From contig NZ_QTXL01000002.1 in NCBI RefSeq assembly GCF_003461625.1, positions 285,992 through 349,991 of the forward strand: DNA of 64,000 bases, written 5' to 3'. The stretch is from Clostridium sp. AF15-31 (lineage in GTDB: Bacteria; Bacillota; Clostridia; Lachnospirales; Lachnospiraceae). The position numbers and the translations under genes are program-made. The number at the start of each line of letters is the position of its first letter. Position 1 is the first letter of the stretch. The notes under the pieces were generated by a model. That model had not been told where the DNA came from. It saw nothing but the letters and a program-made list of their open reading frames with translations, and searched no databases. Shown here piece after piece: positions 57,012 through 64,000 of this stretch.

Positions 57012-57938
57012 TTAAACCACTTCATTTATGAAAATATGATCTGATTTTCTATATAATTCTGTGCACTCCTTATATGGCTCATAAAACATGATCCCATGGC
57101 CTTTCTTTATCATCTTATGATCTGTATATGTTCCAAACAATTCAACCTCAGAAAATACAGGAATATCACTCTCGCAAATTCCATATAACAACGGATCGAT
57201 TGAGTCGGTAACTGTACAATACTGAACAATCTCTGCGCGATCTCCATCATACATGATTCCATATACCGCTGCTATCTCATTCTCATCCTTTATAATATAT
57301 ACATCACCGAATAGAGACTGACATTCCATTCCAAGATCCTCCAGATAGGCTCTGGTTCGTGGTACAAAGAGATCATAACGTTGTGTCAGTTTTACAGAAA
57401 AGCTTTGCAACTGTTCATCTGTTATATCTTCCAACCCACAAAGCTCATAATCATTCTTCTCAGGTTTCAGATCTGTTATATTATAAAAGCCGCTTTCTAC
57501 CACCGGAGCAAATCCCAGTCCTTTATAATAGATCTCTTTCTCCGGCATCAGATAAATATAATCGTAATTATTCTCTGCCGCATATGACAGCACATACTTC
57601 ATTAACATCGACATAATTCCCTGTTTGCGAAATTCCGGGACTGTCGCAACTCCAACAACATAACCGCCCTTTTTATATGCTGTCACTCCTGCTGTCGTCT
57701 CAGCAAGAGTATATGGATTTAAATGCACCATGGAAATGATCTTAGAGCCATTCTTTGCCACAAAGATCTGATTTCTTATTGCTACACTTGAAAAATAATA
57801 ATCCATATATGCATCCTGATCGTCAAATGACTGTTTCCAGAGTTTTCGTATCTCGTTCAAATCTTCCGCTCCGGCAATCTCTATCCTGATCGAATCAAAC
57901 GATTTACGATCCATATGATCGTATCTTTCTTCATTCAT
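57012..57938 (-). CDS. GNAT family N-acetyltransferase (Eis-like)
   Basis: About 308 residues. The GNAT core spans the first 150: the acetyl-CoA loop reads VATVPEFRKQGIMSMLMKY, followed by IYLMPEKEIYYKGLGFAP. The longer C-terminal half suggests a two-domain, Eis-like enzyme. I choose the ATG just after the ispF stop; the frame is open upstream and would overlap ispF by 25 bases. The acceptor substrate is unknown. Confidence 0.75.
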   Translation of the reverse strand: MNEERYDHMDRKSFDSIRIEIAGAEDLNEIRKLWKQSFDDQDAYMDYYFSSVAIRNQIFVAKNGSKIISMVHLNPYTLAETTAGVTAYKKGGYVVGVATVPEFRKQGIMSMLMKYVLSYAAENNYDYIYLMPEKEIYYKGLGFAPVVESGFYNITDLKPEKNDYELCGLEDITDEQLQSFSVKLTQRYDLFVPRTRAYLEDLGMECQSLFGDVYIIKDENEIAAVYGIMYDGDRAEIVQYCTVTDSIDPLLYGICESDIPVFSEVELFGTYTDHKMIKKGHGIMFYEPYKECTELYRKSDHIFINEVV

Positions 57939-57952
57939 ACCCGAACTACCTA

Positions 57953-58498
57953 CTACCTGACCGGACAGCCCTGACAACCGGCACAGCCTCCCTGATTCAT
58001 TCCCATAACATCATAATCATAGTTTCCAACAGTCTCTAACAGACAGACAGCCTGTGAACTGATTCCAAGGCCCGCTCCGGTAAATCCCAGCTTTTCCTCT
58101 GTCGTAGCCTTCACATTCACCCTGTTCACCGGAAGCTCCAGACATTCTGCAATATTCTTTCTCATATCTTCTATATATGGGGCAAGCTTCGGCTGCTGTG
58201 CTATCACTGTCGCATCTATATTCTCTATAAAGAAAAAATTCTCGTCCAGAAGCTTCTTCACTTCCTTTAACAGCACCATGCTGTCTGCACCCTTATAACG
58301 GTCATCTGTATCCGGAAAATGCCTGCCGATATCTCCCAGTGCCGCTGCTCCAAGAAGCGCATCCATGATCGCATGTAGCAGAACATCTGCATCTGAATGC
58401 CCAAGCAATCCTTTCTCATATGAAATCTCCACTCCGCCAAGGATCAACTTTCTGTCTTCTACCAATTTATGAACATCATAGCCCATTCCAACTCGCAT
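57953..58498 (-). CDS. ispF: 2-C-methyl-D-erythritol 2,4-cyclodiphosphate synthase with Cys-rich tail
   Basis: Residues 1-157 are a full IspF: metal ligands Asp8 and His10 in GYDVHKL, His42 in [16 protein letters not shown], and the [19 protein letters not shown]-terminal signature. It forms the cyclodiphosphate in the MEP isoprenoid pathway. About 20 residues are added, ending in [12 protein letters not shown], with cysteines spaced C-x2-C-x2-C, not a usual part of IspF. It may bind a metal or allow disulfide contacts. AAGGAG precedes the ATG. A GNAT gene follows directly. Confidence 0.95.
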   Translation of the reverse strand: MRVGMGYDVHKLVEDRKLILGGVEISYEKGLLGHSDADVLLHAIMDALLGAAALGDIGRHFPDTDDRYKGADSMVLLKEVKKLLDENFFFIENIDATVIAQQPKLAPYIEDMRKNIAECLELPVNRVNVKATTEEKLGFTGAGLGISSQAVCLLETVGNYDYDVMGMNQGGCAGCQGCPVR

Positions 58499-58608
58499 AT
58501 TTGATTTCTCCTTATTTCTTATTTACCCATCTCACCCGATGATAAAATGTTTATCCATTCTATAATAATTTATCCGTTCATAATCGACGAACTTTTCTGC
58601 AAAGAAAA

Positions 58609-58634
58609 AAATCGTCATGACATTCATGACGATT
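58609..58634 (-). terminator. Rho-independent terminator of the tRNA pair
   Basis: An 11-bp perfect stem AATCGTCATGA with its complement around a 4-base region is followed by TTTTTTT on the minus strand, ten bases after the tRNA-Met end. Confidence 0.9.
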
Positions 58635-58643
58635 AAAGGTTAG

Positions 58644-58717
58644 TAGCGGGAGGGGGATTTGAACCCTCGACACTGCGGGTATGAACCGCATGCTCTAGCC
58701 AACTGAGCTATCCCGCC
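58644..58717 (-). tRNA. tRNA-Met (CAT), elongator
   Basis: A 74-base cloverleaf with acceptor GGCGGGA/TCCCGCT (first pair G-T), D arm GCTCAGTTGGCTAGAGC, anticodon loop TTCATAC and T arm GAGGG-TTCAAAT-CCCCC. The paired first position excludes the initiator tRNA. The 3' end reads ACTA, so CCA is not encoded. A tRNA-Ile with lysidine-modified CAT is less likely by overall sequence. Confidence 0.92.
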
Positions 58718-58732
58718 ATATTTTATTTTAAA

Positions 58733-58805
58733 TGGGACCTACAGGGCTCGAACCTGTGACCCTCTGCTTGTAAGGCAGATGCTCTCCCAGCTGAGCTAAG
58801 ATCCC
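58733..58805 (-). tRNA. tRNA-Val (TAC)
   Basis: A 73-base cloverleaf with acceptor GGGATCT/AGGTCCC, D arm GCTCAGCTGGGAGAGC, anticodon loop CTTACAA and T arm ACAGG-TTCGAGC-CCTGT. CCA is not encoded. It is first in the two-tRNA transcript, 15 bases ahead of tRNA-Met. Confidence 0.93.
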
Positions 58806-58839
58806 ATTTCGTTTGTGTTCTCTGTCGAACACCTTTGCT

Positions 58840-58868
58840 AGTATAAGGGATATACCGATAATTGTCAA
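58840..58868 (-). promoter_or_regulatory. Strong promoter of the tRNA-Val/tRNA-Met unit
   Basis: TTGACA (58863-58868) and TATACT (58840-58845) are 17 bases apart on the minus strand, 35 bases before tRNA-Val. The 426 bases between ispF and the next gene are filled by this promoter, the two tRNAs and their terminator. Confidence 0.8.
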
Positions 58869-58924
58869 GAACTTTTTTCAACTTTTTTTAAAACTTTTTT
58901 ATCTGTTAAAAATTCTACTTCCGA

Positions 58925-59458
58925 CTACATTCGATGATTGTCGATCAGACTGATAATCAGGTTCACAATAAACAAAATTGCAGCAACCGGAATGATCACA
59001 TATACAAGAATCTTAACTCCAATCACAACAAGCAATACAATCAGTGCAAGTAATAAAATAAGTCCGATTCCGATCACAACCTTCCCAAGCGTTGTAGAAA
59101 AATCAAGTTTTCCAAAGCAGACACTGGTATTTCCATTTTCATCCATTTTGACATGCCAGCCCTTTGGTGCGTCTTCTCCATCTCGGCTCACACTTCCGCG
59201 TCTGCCGCCTGTTGTCTCTGTATAAGTATAACTCTGTTCTGTCCGGTCAGCTCCTGCGGTATCAACAATCGTCTTTGCGATCAGTCGCCCGGAGCCAAGT
59301 TCCGCAACAATCTCCTCCTCAGTCTTTCCTTCTGCCAGTTTTCTCCGGAAATAAGACTCATAATATTCTATTGTTTCACAATATTTCTCATATGATACAT
59401 TGCCATCCAGCCCTTCTCTGAGCTGATCCATAAATTCTTTCTTGCTCATATCTATCAC
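58925..59458 (-). CDS. DUF1700/HAAS-domain membrane protein
   Basis: The 177-residue protein opens with a DUF1700-type segment (KKEFMDQLREGL and EYYESYFRRKLAEGKTEEEIVAELGS), a helical domain common in small Firmicute sensor proteins encoded with PadR regulators. One or two C-terminal hydrophobic segments of about 50 residues anchor it. No PadR gene is adjacent here. The GTG used has GAGGG six bases upstream; an ATG three codons later is the alternative. Confidence 0.7.
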   Translation of the reverse strand: MIDMSKKEFMDQLREGLDGNVSYEKYCETIEYYESYFRRKLAEGKTEEEIVAELGSGRLIAKTIVDTAGADRTEQSYTYTETTGGRRGSVSRDGEDAPKGWHVKMDENGNTSVCFGKLDFSTTLGKVVIGIGLILLLALIVLLVVIGVKILVYVIIPVAAILFIVNLIISLIDNHRM

Positions 59459-59540
59459 ACTTCACCCTCGCCTGTTCATCAGACATTGATTTTTCCTTTC
59501 TCCCGTACTGTCGCGGGCATTTTGTTTTACAATAATAAAA

Positions 59541-60608
59541 TCATGTATTTACATATACAATGATCACATAATATTCTCCCATATCTTCAACCAGATACTT
59601 AAGTTTTTTTATAGCCGAACTGTCATAGAGAAATGACAGATCCGGTCTGTCCGTATCCATATAATAAACAATTGCTTCGAGCACATCCGAGCGTCCGATC
59701 TGCTTCGTGATCCCTTTCTTATATGCTTCAAAATCATCAAATACTGCAAATGTCTTCACATAATAATTCATATCTGTATCTGTGCAGGTACGGTAAAACT
59801 CCCGTTCCCATGTATGATTTTCGGCAAGTGTATCATCTGTCAGATTAAAATATGTGTGTTTTACATATTCACCCATATCCGGAACCGCATCATCCCAGGT
59901 CAGATCAATATTATACCATTCCCCGTCAAGTTCTATCTGATTCCATGCATGCAGATCTCCATCCGCAGTCCCTACCACAATATCACAAGGAATATCCAAA
60001 CAGGTCATCAGCATAAAAAATGCCTCTGCATAGCCATCGCAGACCGCCTTATGGGATACAAGAACACCATAAGCATCATATGCATCCTGCTGTTCCTCTG
60101 GAAAGCCATATACACAGTTCTTTATCAGATAATCATGTGCTGCTTTCTCCTTATCAAAATCGCTCATCGGTTCTTTAATGCAGGTCTTGTAAAATTCTAT
60201 ATATGAATCATACATGGCAAGTGCTTTCTTTTTATCCGATGGTATCTCTTCATCAAAAAGCACCTTCCGGATCACATAATAATTCTCACTCCGATCAAAA
60301 GAAAGTTGAATTGCAAGATAATCGCCGGAGGACACCAGTACTCGATAGGTATCTACACTTCCAAATGCCGAATCCACATATTTATTGATATCACTTATAT
60401 CCTTTATCTTTACATTTTTTACATAAAAGATATCAGAATCATTTCCATCTTCCATCGAATGCATCACATTTGTTCGTAATGCTACCATTCCGTCCACAAC
60501 ATCCTGACGATGAAATATATTAAAAAATGCCCATCTTCCTGTATAGAAAAGAACGATCAGCACAAGTGCCGTAATGATTCCTTTCAAAATAAAATGTCGT
60601 TTCTTCAT
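59541..60608 (-). CDS. Membrane-anchored transglutaminase-like protein
   Basis: About 355 residues with one N-terminal signal-anchor helix (ILKGIITALVLIVLFYTG) and an extracytoplasmic transglutaminase-core domain. The likely catalytic triad is the cysteine in HKAVCDGYAEAFFML, the histidine in DLHAWNQIEL and the aspartate in YNIDLTWDDAV. Such proteins act as proteases or peptide-crosslinking enzymes at the cell surface. Start uncertain: I use the ATG of MKKRH five bases after GGATGG; an ATG and a TTG lie 9 and 21 bases upstream. Confidence 0.8.
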   Translation of the reverse strand: MKKRHFILKGIITALVLIVLFYTGRWAFFNIFHRQDVVDGMVALRTNVMHSMEDGNDSDIFYVKNVKIKDISDINKYVDSAFGSVDTYRVLVSSGDYLAIQLSFDRSENYYVIRKVLFDEEIPSDKKKALAMYDSYIEFYKTCIKEPMSDFDKEKAAHDYLIKNCVYGFPEEQQDAYDAYGVLVSHKAVCDGYAEAFFMLMTCLDIPCDIVVGTADGDLHAWNQIELDGEWYNIDLTWDDAVPDMGEYVKHTYFNLTDDTLAENHTWEREFYRTCTDTDMNYYVKTFAVFDDFEAYKKGITKQIGRSDVLEAIVYYMDTDRPDLSFLYDSSAIKKLKYLVEDMGEYYVIIVYVNT

Positions 60609-60737
60609 CCAATCCATCCATTCTGACAATTTAGGTTATTTTATCATCTGTCCGCAACTGCTGTAAACCTGTAAATATCTTTTTCATAAAAATTTGATAT
60701 TTACCGTGCAAAATTCTTCTGCTAATCCCTGTTTTTG

Positions 60738-60766
60738 TTGATTAAGCTCTCATCCTGTTGTAAAAT
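60738..60766 (+). promoter_or_regulatory. Predicted argH promoter
   Basis: TTGATT (60738-60743) and TAAAAT (60761-60766) are 17 bases apart, 40 bases before the argH ATG. Confidence 0.6.
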
Positions 60767-60807
60767 GAAACAGTTAAAATAATTTTAGAGAAAAGAGGAA
60801 CTACATT

Positions 60808-62193
60808 ATGGCACAGCTCTGGGGTGGTCGTTTCACAAAAGAAACAGACCAGTTAGTATATAACTTTAATGCTTCGATCTCTTTTGATCAGAAGTTCTAT
60901 AAACAGGATATTCGCGGAAGCATCGCGCATGTTACCATGCTTGCAGCATCCGGAATCCTTACGGAAGCAGAACGAGATCAGATCATCGACGGCTTAAACA
61001 GCATCCTTACCGATGTGGAAAACGATACACTTGAAATCACATCCAAATATGAAGATATTCACAGCTTTGTAGAAGCAAATCTGATCGACCGTATCGGTGA
61101 TACCGGTAAGAAATTACATACCGGAAGAAGCCGTAATGATCAGGTAGCTCTTGACATGAAGCTCTATGTAAGAGATGAGATCGTCGAAATTAAAGCTCTT
61201 GTGCTGGAATTAATGAACACCTTACATTCCCTGATGAAGGAACATATCCACACATATATGCCCGGATTTACACATTTACAGAAGGCGCAGCCGATCACTC
61301 TCGCCCATCACTTTGGTGCATACATGGAGATGTTCAAGCGTGATTACGGCCGTCTGTGTGATATCTATGCAAGAATGAATTACTGTCCACTGGGTTCCGG
61401 TGCTTTAGCCGGCACAACTTACCCTCTGGATCGTGAGTTAACTGCTTCCCTGCTTGATTTTGCAGGTCCTACTCTTAACAGTATGGATTCTGTTGCAGAC
61501 CGTGATTACTGCATCGAATTATTATCCGCTCTTTCAACGATCATGATGCATCTGAGCCGTTTCTCAGAGGAGATCATTATCTGGAATTCAAATGAATATC
61601 AGTTTGTTGAACTGGATGACGCATACAGCACAGGAAGTTCGATCATGCCACAGAAAAAAAACCCTGATATCGCAGAGCTGGTTCGTGGTAAGACTGGACG
61701 TGTCTATGGCGCACTGACTTCTCTCCTTACCACAATGAAGGGAATTCCGCTTGCTTATAATAAGGATATGCAGGAGGATAAGGAATTTACCTTTGATGCG
61801 ATCGATACCGTAAAGGGATGTATCGCATTATTTAACGGTATGATAAAAACTATGACTGTAAATAAAGGCCGTATGGAAGCATCTGCAAAGAACGGATTCA
61901 CAAATGCTACGGATGCTGCCGATTATCTGGTAAACCACGGCGTTCCATTCCGTGATGCTCACGGCATCGTAGGTGAACTGGTTCTCACCTGTATCGAACG
62001 GAACATCTCGCTGGATGAGCTTCCACTAGATGACTACAAGGCAATCTGTCCGGTATTTGAAGACGACATCTATCTGGCGATCAGCATGGAAGAATGTGTC
62101 AATAAACGTAATACGATCGGTGCTCCGGGACCGGAAGCTATGAATAAGATCATCGAGATTAACGAAGCTTATCTGAAGGATCTGAATAATTAA
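60808..62193 (+). CDS. argH: Argininosuccinate lyase
   Basis: The 461-residue enzyme splits argininosuccinate to arginine and fumarate, the last step of arginine synthesis. It starts MAQLWGGRFTKE, has TGRSRNDQVALD, and the fumarase-superfamily signature GSSIMPQKKNPD near residue 278 with the catalytic serine. It is not next to argG, its usual partner. Carbamoyl phosphate for the same pathway would come from carAB about 7 kb away. Ribosome site AGAGGA is moderate. Confidence 0.97.
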   Translation: MAQLWGGRFTKETDQLVYNFNASISFDQKFYKQDIRGSIAHVTMLAASGILTEAERDQIIDGLNSILTDVENDTLEITSKYEDIHSFVEANLIDRIGDTGKKLHTGRSRNDQVALDMKLYVRDEIVEIKALVLELMNTLHSLMKEHIHTYMPGFTHLQKAQPITLAHHFGAYMEMFKRDYGRLCDIYARMNYCPLGSGALAGTTYPLDRELTASLLDFAGPTLNSMDSVADRDYCIELLSALSTIMMHLSRFSEEIIIWNSNEYQFVELDDAYSTGSSIMPQKKNPDIAELVRGKTGRVYGALTSLLTTMKGIPLAYNKDMQEDKEFTFDAIDTVKGCIALFNGMIKTMTVNKGRMEASAKNGFTNATDAADYLVNHGVPFRDAHGIVGELVLTCIERNISLDELPLDDYKAICPVFEDDIYLAISMEECVNKRNTIGAPGPEAMNKIIEINEAYLKDLNN

Positions 62194-62208
62194 GGAGATG
62201 AATCAGAA

Positions 62209-62439
62209 ATGAATCGAACAACAAAAGCAAAATATGATCTGGCAGAACGAATGTTAAATGTTCACATCGAACCGGCCGAGGTTGCCATAATGAGCGATCT
62301 TCCACTCGAGGAAGTAGAAAAGCTGAAAGCAAATCTCATGAAAAACAGCGACACCGGCGGCACAACCGTTCAGGACTATATGGCAGAGCTTGCCACCGAA
62401 GCCAAATCACAGCTAGAAGCTCATAACAAGAATAAATAG
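62209..62439 (+). CDS. Small hypothetical protein downstream of argH
   Basis: A 76-residue, highly charged helical protein starting 15 bases after argH with AAGGAGATG upstream. The central segment LPLEEVEKLKANL resembles a short helix-turn-helix or coiled coil. I recognise no family. Spacing makes co-transcription with argH near certain. The structured RNA element at 62517 lies about 75 bases beyond its stop. Confidence 0.65.
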   Translation: MNRTTKAKYDLAERMLNVHIEPAEVAIMSDLPLEEVEKLKANLMKNSDTGGTTVQDYMAELATEAKSQLEAHNKNK

Positions 62440-62516
62440 AGCAAAAAAGCACAATAAATGTAAAAACTATAATAAAATATGGGAAATCACAATAACACAG
62501 ATTTACCTATAAACAA

Positions 62517-62712
62517 ATAAAGAGGTATCTATATTTTGTTCTACAGACCTTTTTCATGTCGGTTCTTAATGAACCGCGAAGCGGTGAATTTAACACCGCT
62601 ACATGATAACTGAGACCTTACCAAGGCCATTAGCCGAGGTTAGTTCAAAGTTATACAGCGTAAAAATAGAATGAAAATGCTCTGTAGAATAAATATATAG
62701 ATACCTCTTTAT
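62517..62712 (+). ncRNA. Large structured RNA element (about 196 nt), identity unproven
   Basis: The ends form a roughly 30-bp closing stem (ATAAAGAGGTATCTATA... with the matching right arm ending at 62712). Inside, TCATGT/ACATGA encloses two hairpins (CGGTTC/GAACCG and GCGGTG/CACCGC), followed by TAACT/AGTTA enclosing ACCT/AGGT and GGC/GCC, and an inner TTTTCAT/ATGAAAA pairing. A G-U pair in the closing stem exists only if the plus strand is the RNA. There is no open reading frame. Size and multistem form recall the raiA-motif RNA of Firmicutes, but I cannot confirm this. It lies between argH and sigG, and may also act as a terminator for either. Confidence 0.65.
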
Positions 62713-62722
62713 CATCCATATA

Positions 62723-63499
62723 TTATCTGAGGTAGCCCTTTAGAGATTTGATCGCACTCTTTTCGATACGGCTGACCTGTGCCTGTGAAATGGCGATTTC
62801 CGATGCAACCTCGGTCTGTGTCTTTCCTTCAAAGAAACGAAGCCTTAATATATTATATTCTCTCTCATTTAATTTCTTCATTGCTTCTTTCAATGAAATA
62901 TTTTCTACCCAGTTTTCTTCTTTATTCTTCTTATCACTTAACTGGTCTACGATATATAACGTATCTCCACCTTCCTGATAAACAGGCTCATACAACGAAA
63001 CCGGCGTCGATATGGCATCCAGTGCTGTCGTGATATCTTCCGGTGCTACATCGATCTCCTTTGCAATTTCATCCACGGTCGGTTCCCGATCCAACTTCTT
63101 TAACAAAGCATCCTTTGTGTAGATTGCCTTATATGCAATATCTCTTAACGACCTGGATACCCTGATACTGTTATTATCCCGCAGATACCTCCGGCATTCT
63201 CCGAGTATCATCGGAACTGCATACGTCGAAAACTTCACATCCAGACTCCGGTCAAAATTATCAATTGCTTTTATCAATCCTATACATCCAACCTGAAACA
63301 GATCGTCAGGGTTCTCATTTGAATTCGAAAATCTCTGGATCACACTCAGAACCAGTCGCAGATTGCCCTTGATAAAGGTCTCTCTGGCAGCCATATCTCC
63401 CTGCTCGATCCTGTCAAACAATTCATCCTTTTCCTTGTCTGTCAGTAACGGAAGTCTGGCTGTATTCACACCACATATCACTACCCTGTTCAGTGCCAT
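62723..63499 (-). CDS. sigG: RNA polymerase sporulation sigma factor SigG
   Basis: The 258-residue sigma-70 family factor opens with the SigG-specific VVICGVNTARLPLL, followed by region 2 (FIKGNLRLVLSVIQRF, DDLFQVGCIGLIKAIDNFD, FSTYAVPMILGECRRYLRD), region 3 and region 4 (EREYNILRLRFFEGKTQTEVASEIAISQAQVSRIEKSA). SigG directs late forespore transcription. AGGAGG precedes the ATG. The usual spoIIGA-sigE neighbours are not in view. Its presence indicates that the lineage has, or recently had, sporulation genes. Confidence 0.95.
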   Translation of the reverse strand: MALNRVVICGVNTARLPLLTDKEKDELFDRIEQGDMAARETFIKGNLRLVLSVIQRFSNSNENPDDLFQVGCIGLIKAIDNFDRSLDVKFSTYAVPMILGECRRYLRDNNSIRVSRSLRDIAYKAIYTKDALLKKLDREPTVDEIAKEIDVAPEDITTALDAISTPVSLYEPVYQEGGDTLYIVDQLSDKKNKEENWVENISLKEAMKKLNEREYNILRLRFFEGKTQTEVASEIAISQAQVSRIEKSAIKSLKGYLR

Positions 63500-63600
63500 A
63501 TCATGTTCCTCCTGCTTATGTCTGCCTGTCTGTCAAACGGATTTTTTCTTAGGCCTCATAAGAAAAGGATTTACATTTTCAGGGTAGATTATTCATTTAT

Positions 63601-64000
63601 TTAATTCTTTCTGAACTCTAACAGTTCCAGCCCTTCATTATGCTCAAGCACCTGATTGATAACCCATTCATTTGCAAATAATAACAATGGATTACCTTTC
63701 ATATCCTTCACCTTCTTAACATCGCTGACACGTTTCAGCTTTGTAAGATCTGTAGATGGATCTTTTACCCAACGGATATAGTTATACGGGATCGGCTCTA
63801 AACGGATCTCACATCCATATTCATTCTCCAGTCTGTATTTTAATACATCAAACTGAAGAACACCTACAACACCTACGATAATCTCAGACAATCCTGCTGT
63901 AAACTCCTGAAAGATCTGAATTGCACCCTCCTGCGCGATCTGAGTAACACCCTGTACAAACTGCTTACGCTTCATCGTATTCATCTGAACAACACGACAG
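63601..64000 (-). CDS. prfC: Peptide chain release factor 3 (5' part outside window)
   Basis: The visible 132 codons are the C-terminal domain III of RF3: MKRKQFVQGVTQIAQEGAIQIFQE, followed by VVGVLQFDVLKYRLENEYG and a final ANEWVINQVLEHNEGLEL. The frame continues without a stop past the right edge, so the GTPase domain is not seen. RF3 is a GTPase that recycles RF1 and RF2 from the ribosome after termination. A 100-base gap without a clear terminator separates it from sigG. Confidence 0.92.
   Translation of the reverse strand, partial: CRVVQMNTMKRKQFVQGVTQIAQEGAIQIFQEFTAGLSEIIVGVVGVLQFDVLKYRLENEYGCEIRLEPIPYNYIRWVKDPSTDLTKLKRVSDVKKVKDMKGNPLLLFANEWVINQVLEHNEGLELLEFRKN

Noticed and set aside
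62517..62712. Insertion sequence or MITE because of long terminal inverted repeats
   Set aside because: There is no clear target-site duplication at the ends and the interior has ordered multi-helix pairing, so a functional RNA is preferred; MITE remains as the alternative.

Overview
The window looks like chromosomal DNA from a low-to-moderate-GC (by eye, not computed) Gram-positive Clostridia, most likely a butyrate-producing Lachnospiraceae of the Coprococcus/Roseburia/Butyrivibrio kind. The evidence is a complete thl-crt-hbd-bcd-etfB-etfA operon, the forespore sigma factor SigG with a SpoIIM-like membrane protein, a CBS-containing clostridial family II pyrophosphatase, an RNase Y, strong AGGAGG-type ribosome sites, and no sign of Gram-negative envelope genes. 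The genus is an inference. Most genes run on the minus strand. I see no prophage, insertion sequence or CRISPR array.

Layout. 1-4 kb: minus-strand cassette of a small secreted protein, two FtsX/MacB-type permeases, an ABC ATPase and a lipoprotein cut by the window edge, read from a promoter embedded in a perfect 19-bp palindrome. 4-12 kb: housekeeping genes (FNT channel, xerD, SpoIIM-like, nudF, rny, recX, recA with an SOS box, tmcAL). 12-21 kb: a glycolytic block (eno, gpmI, tpiA, pgk, gap) interrupted by mscL and a teichoic-acid/polysaccharide ABC exporter. 21-27 kb: PHP phosphatase, nifS-nifU-mnmA (sulfur transfer to tRNA), a MATE pump. 27-33 kb: the acetyl-CoA to butyryl-CoA operon. 33-36 kb: YgiQ radical SAM protein and a solitary MreB.

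36.5-45 kb holds the most unusual part: a promoter-to-terminator operon of four genes, namely a YbjQ-domain/zinc-finger protein, a GluP-like rhomboid protease, a TPR protein with a very long acidic region, and a roughly 1180-residue charged coiled-coil protein whose C-terminus looks like an AAA+ (CbxX/CfxQ-like) domain that has lost its ATP-binding residues. I do not know a described system with this composition and report it as the leading candidate for a new one.

45-64 kb: thyA, two tandem XRE regulators behind a 22-bp-phased direct repeat, a radical SAM protein, gph, family II pyrophosphatase, carAB behind a leader terminator, queH, several small or membrane proteins, ispF with a cysteine-rich tail, tRNA-Met and tRNA-Val, argH, a roughly 196-nt highly structured RNA element next to sigG, and the C-terminal part of prfC. 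The structured RNA (62517-62712) is the second strong candidate for something new or only recently described.
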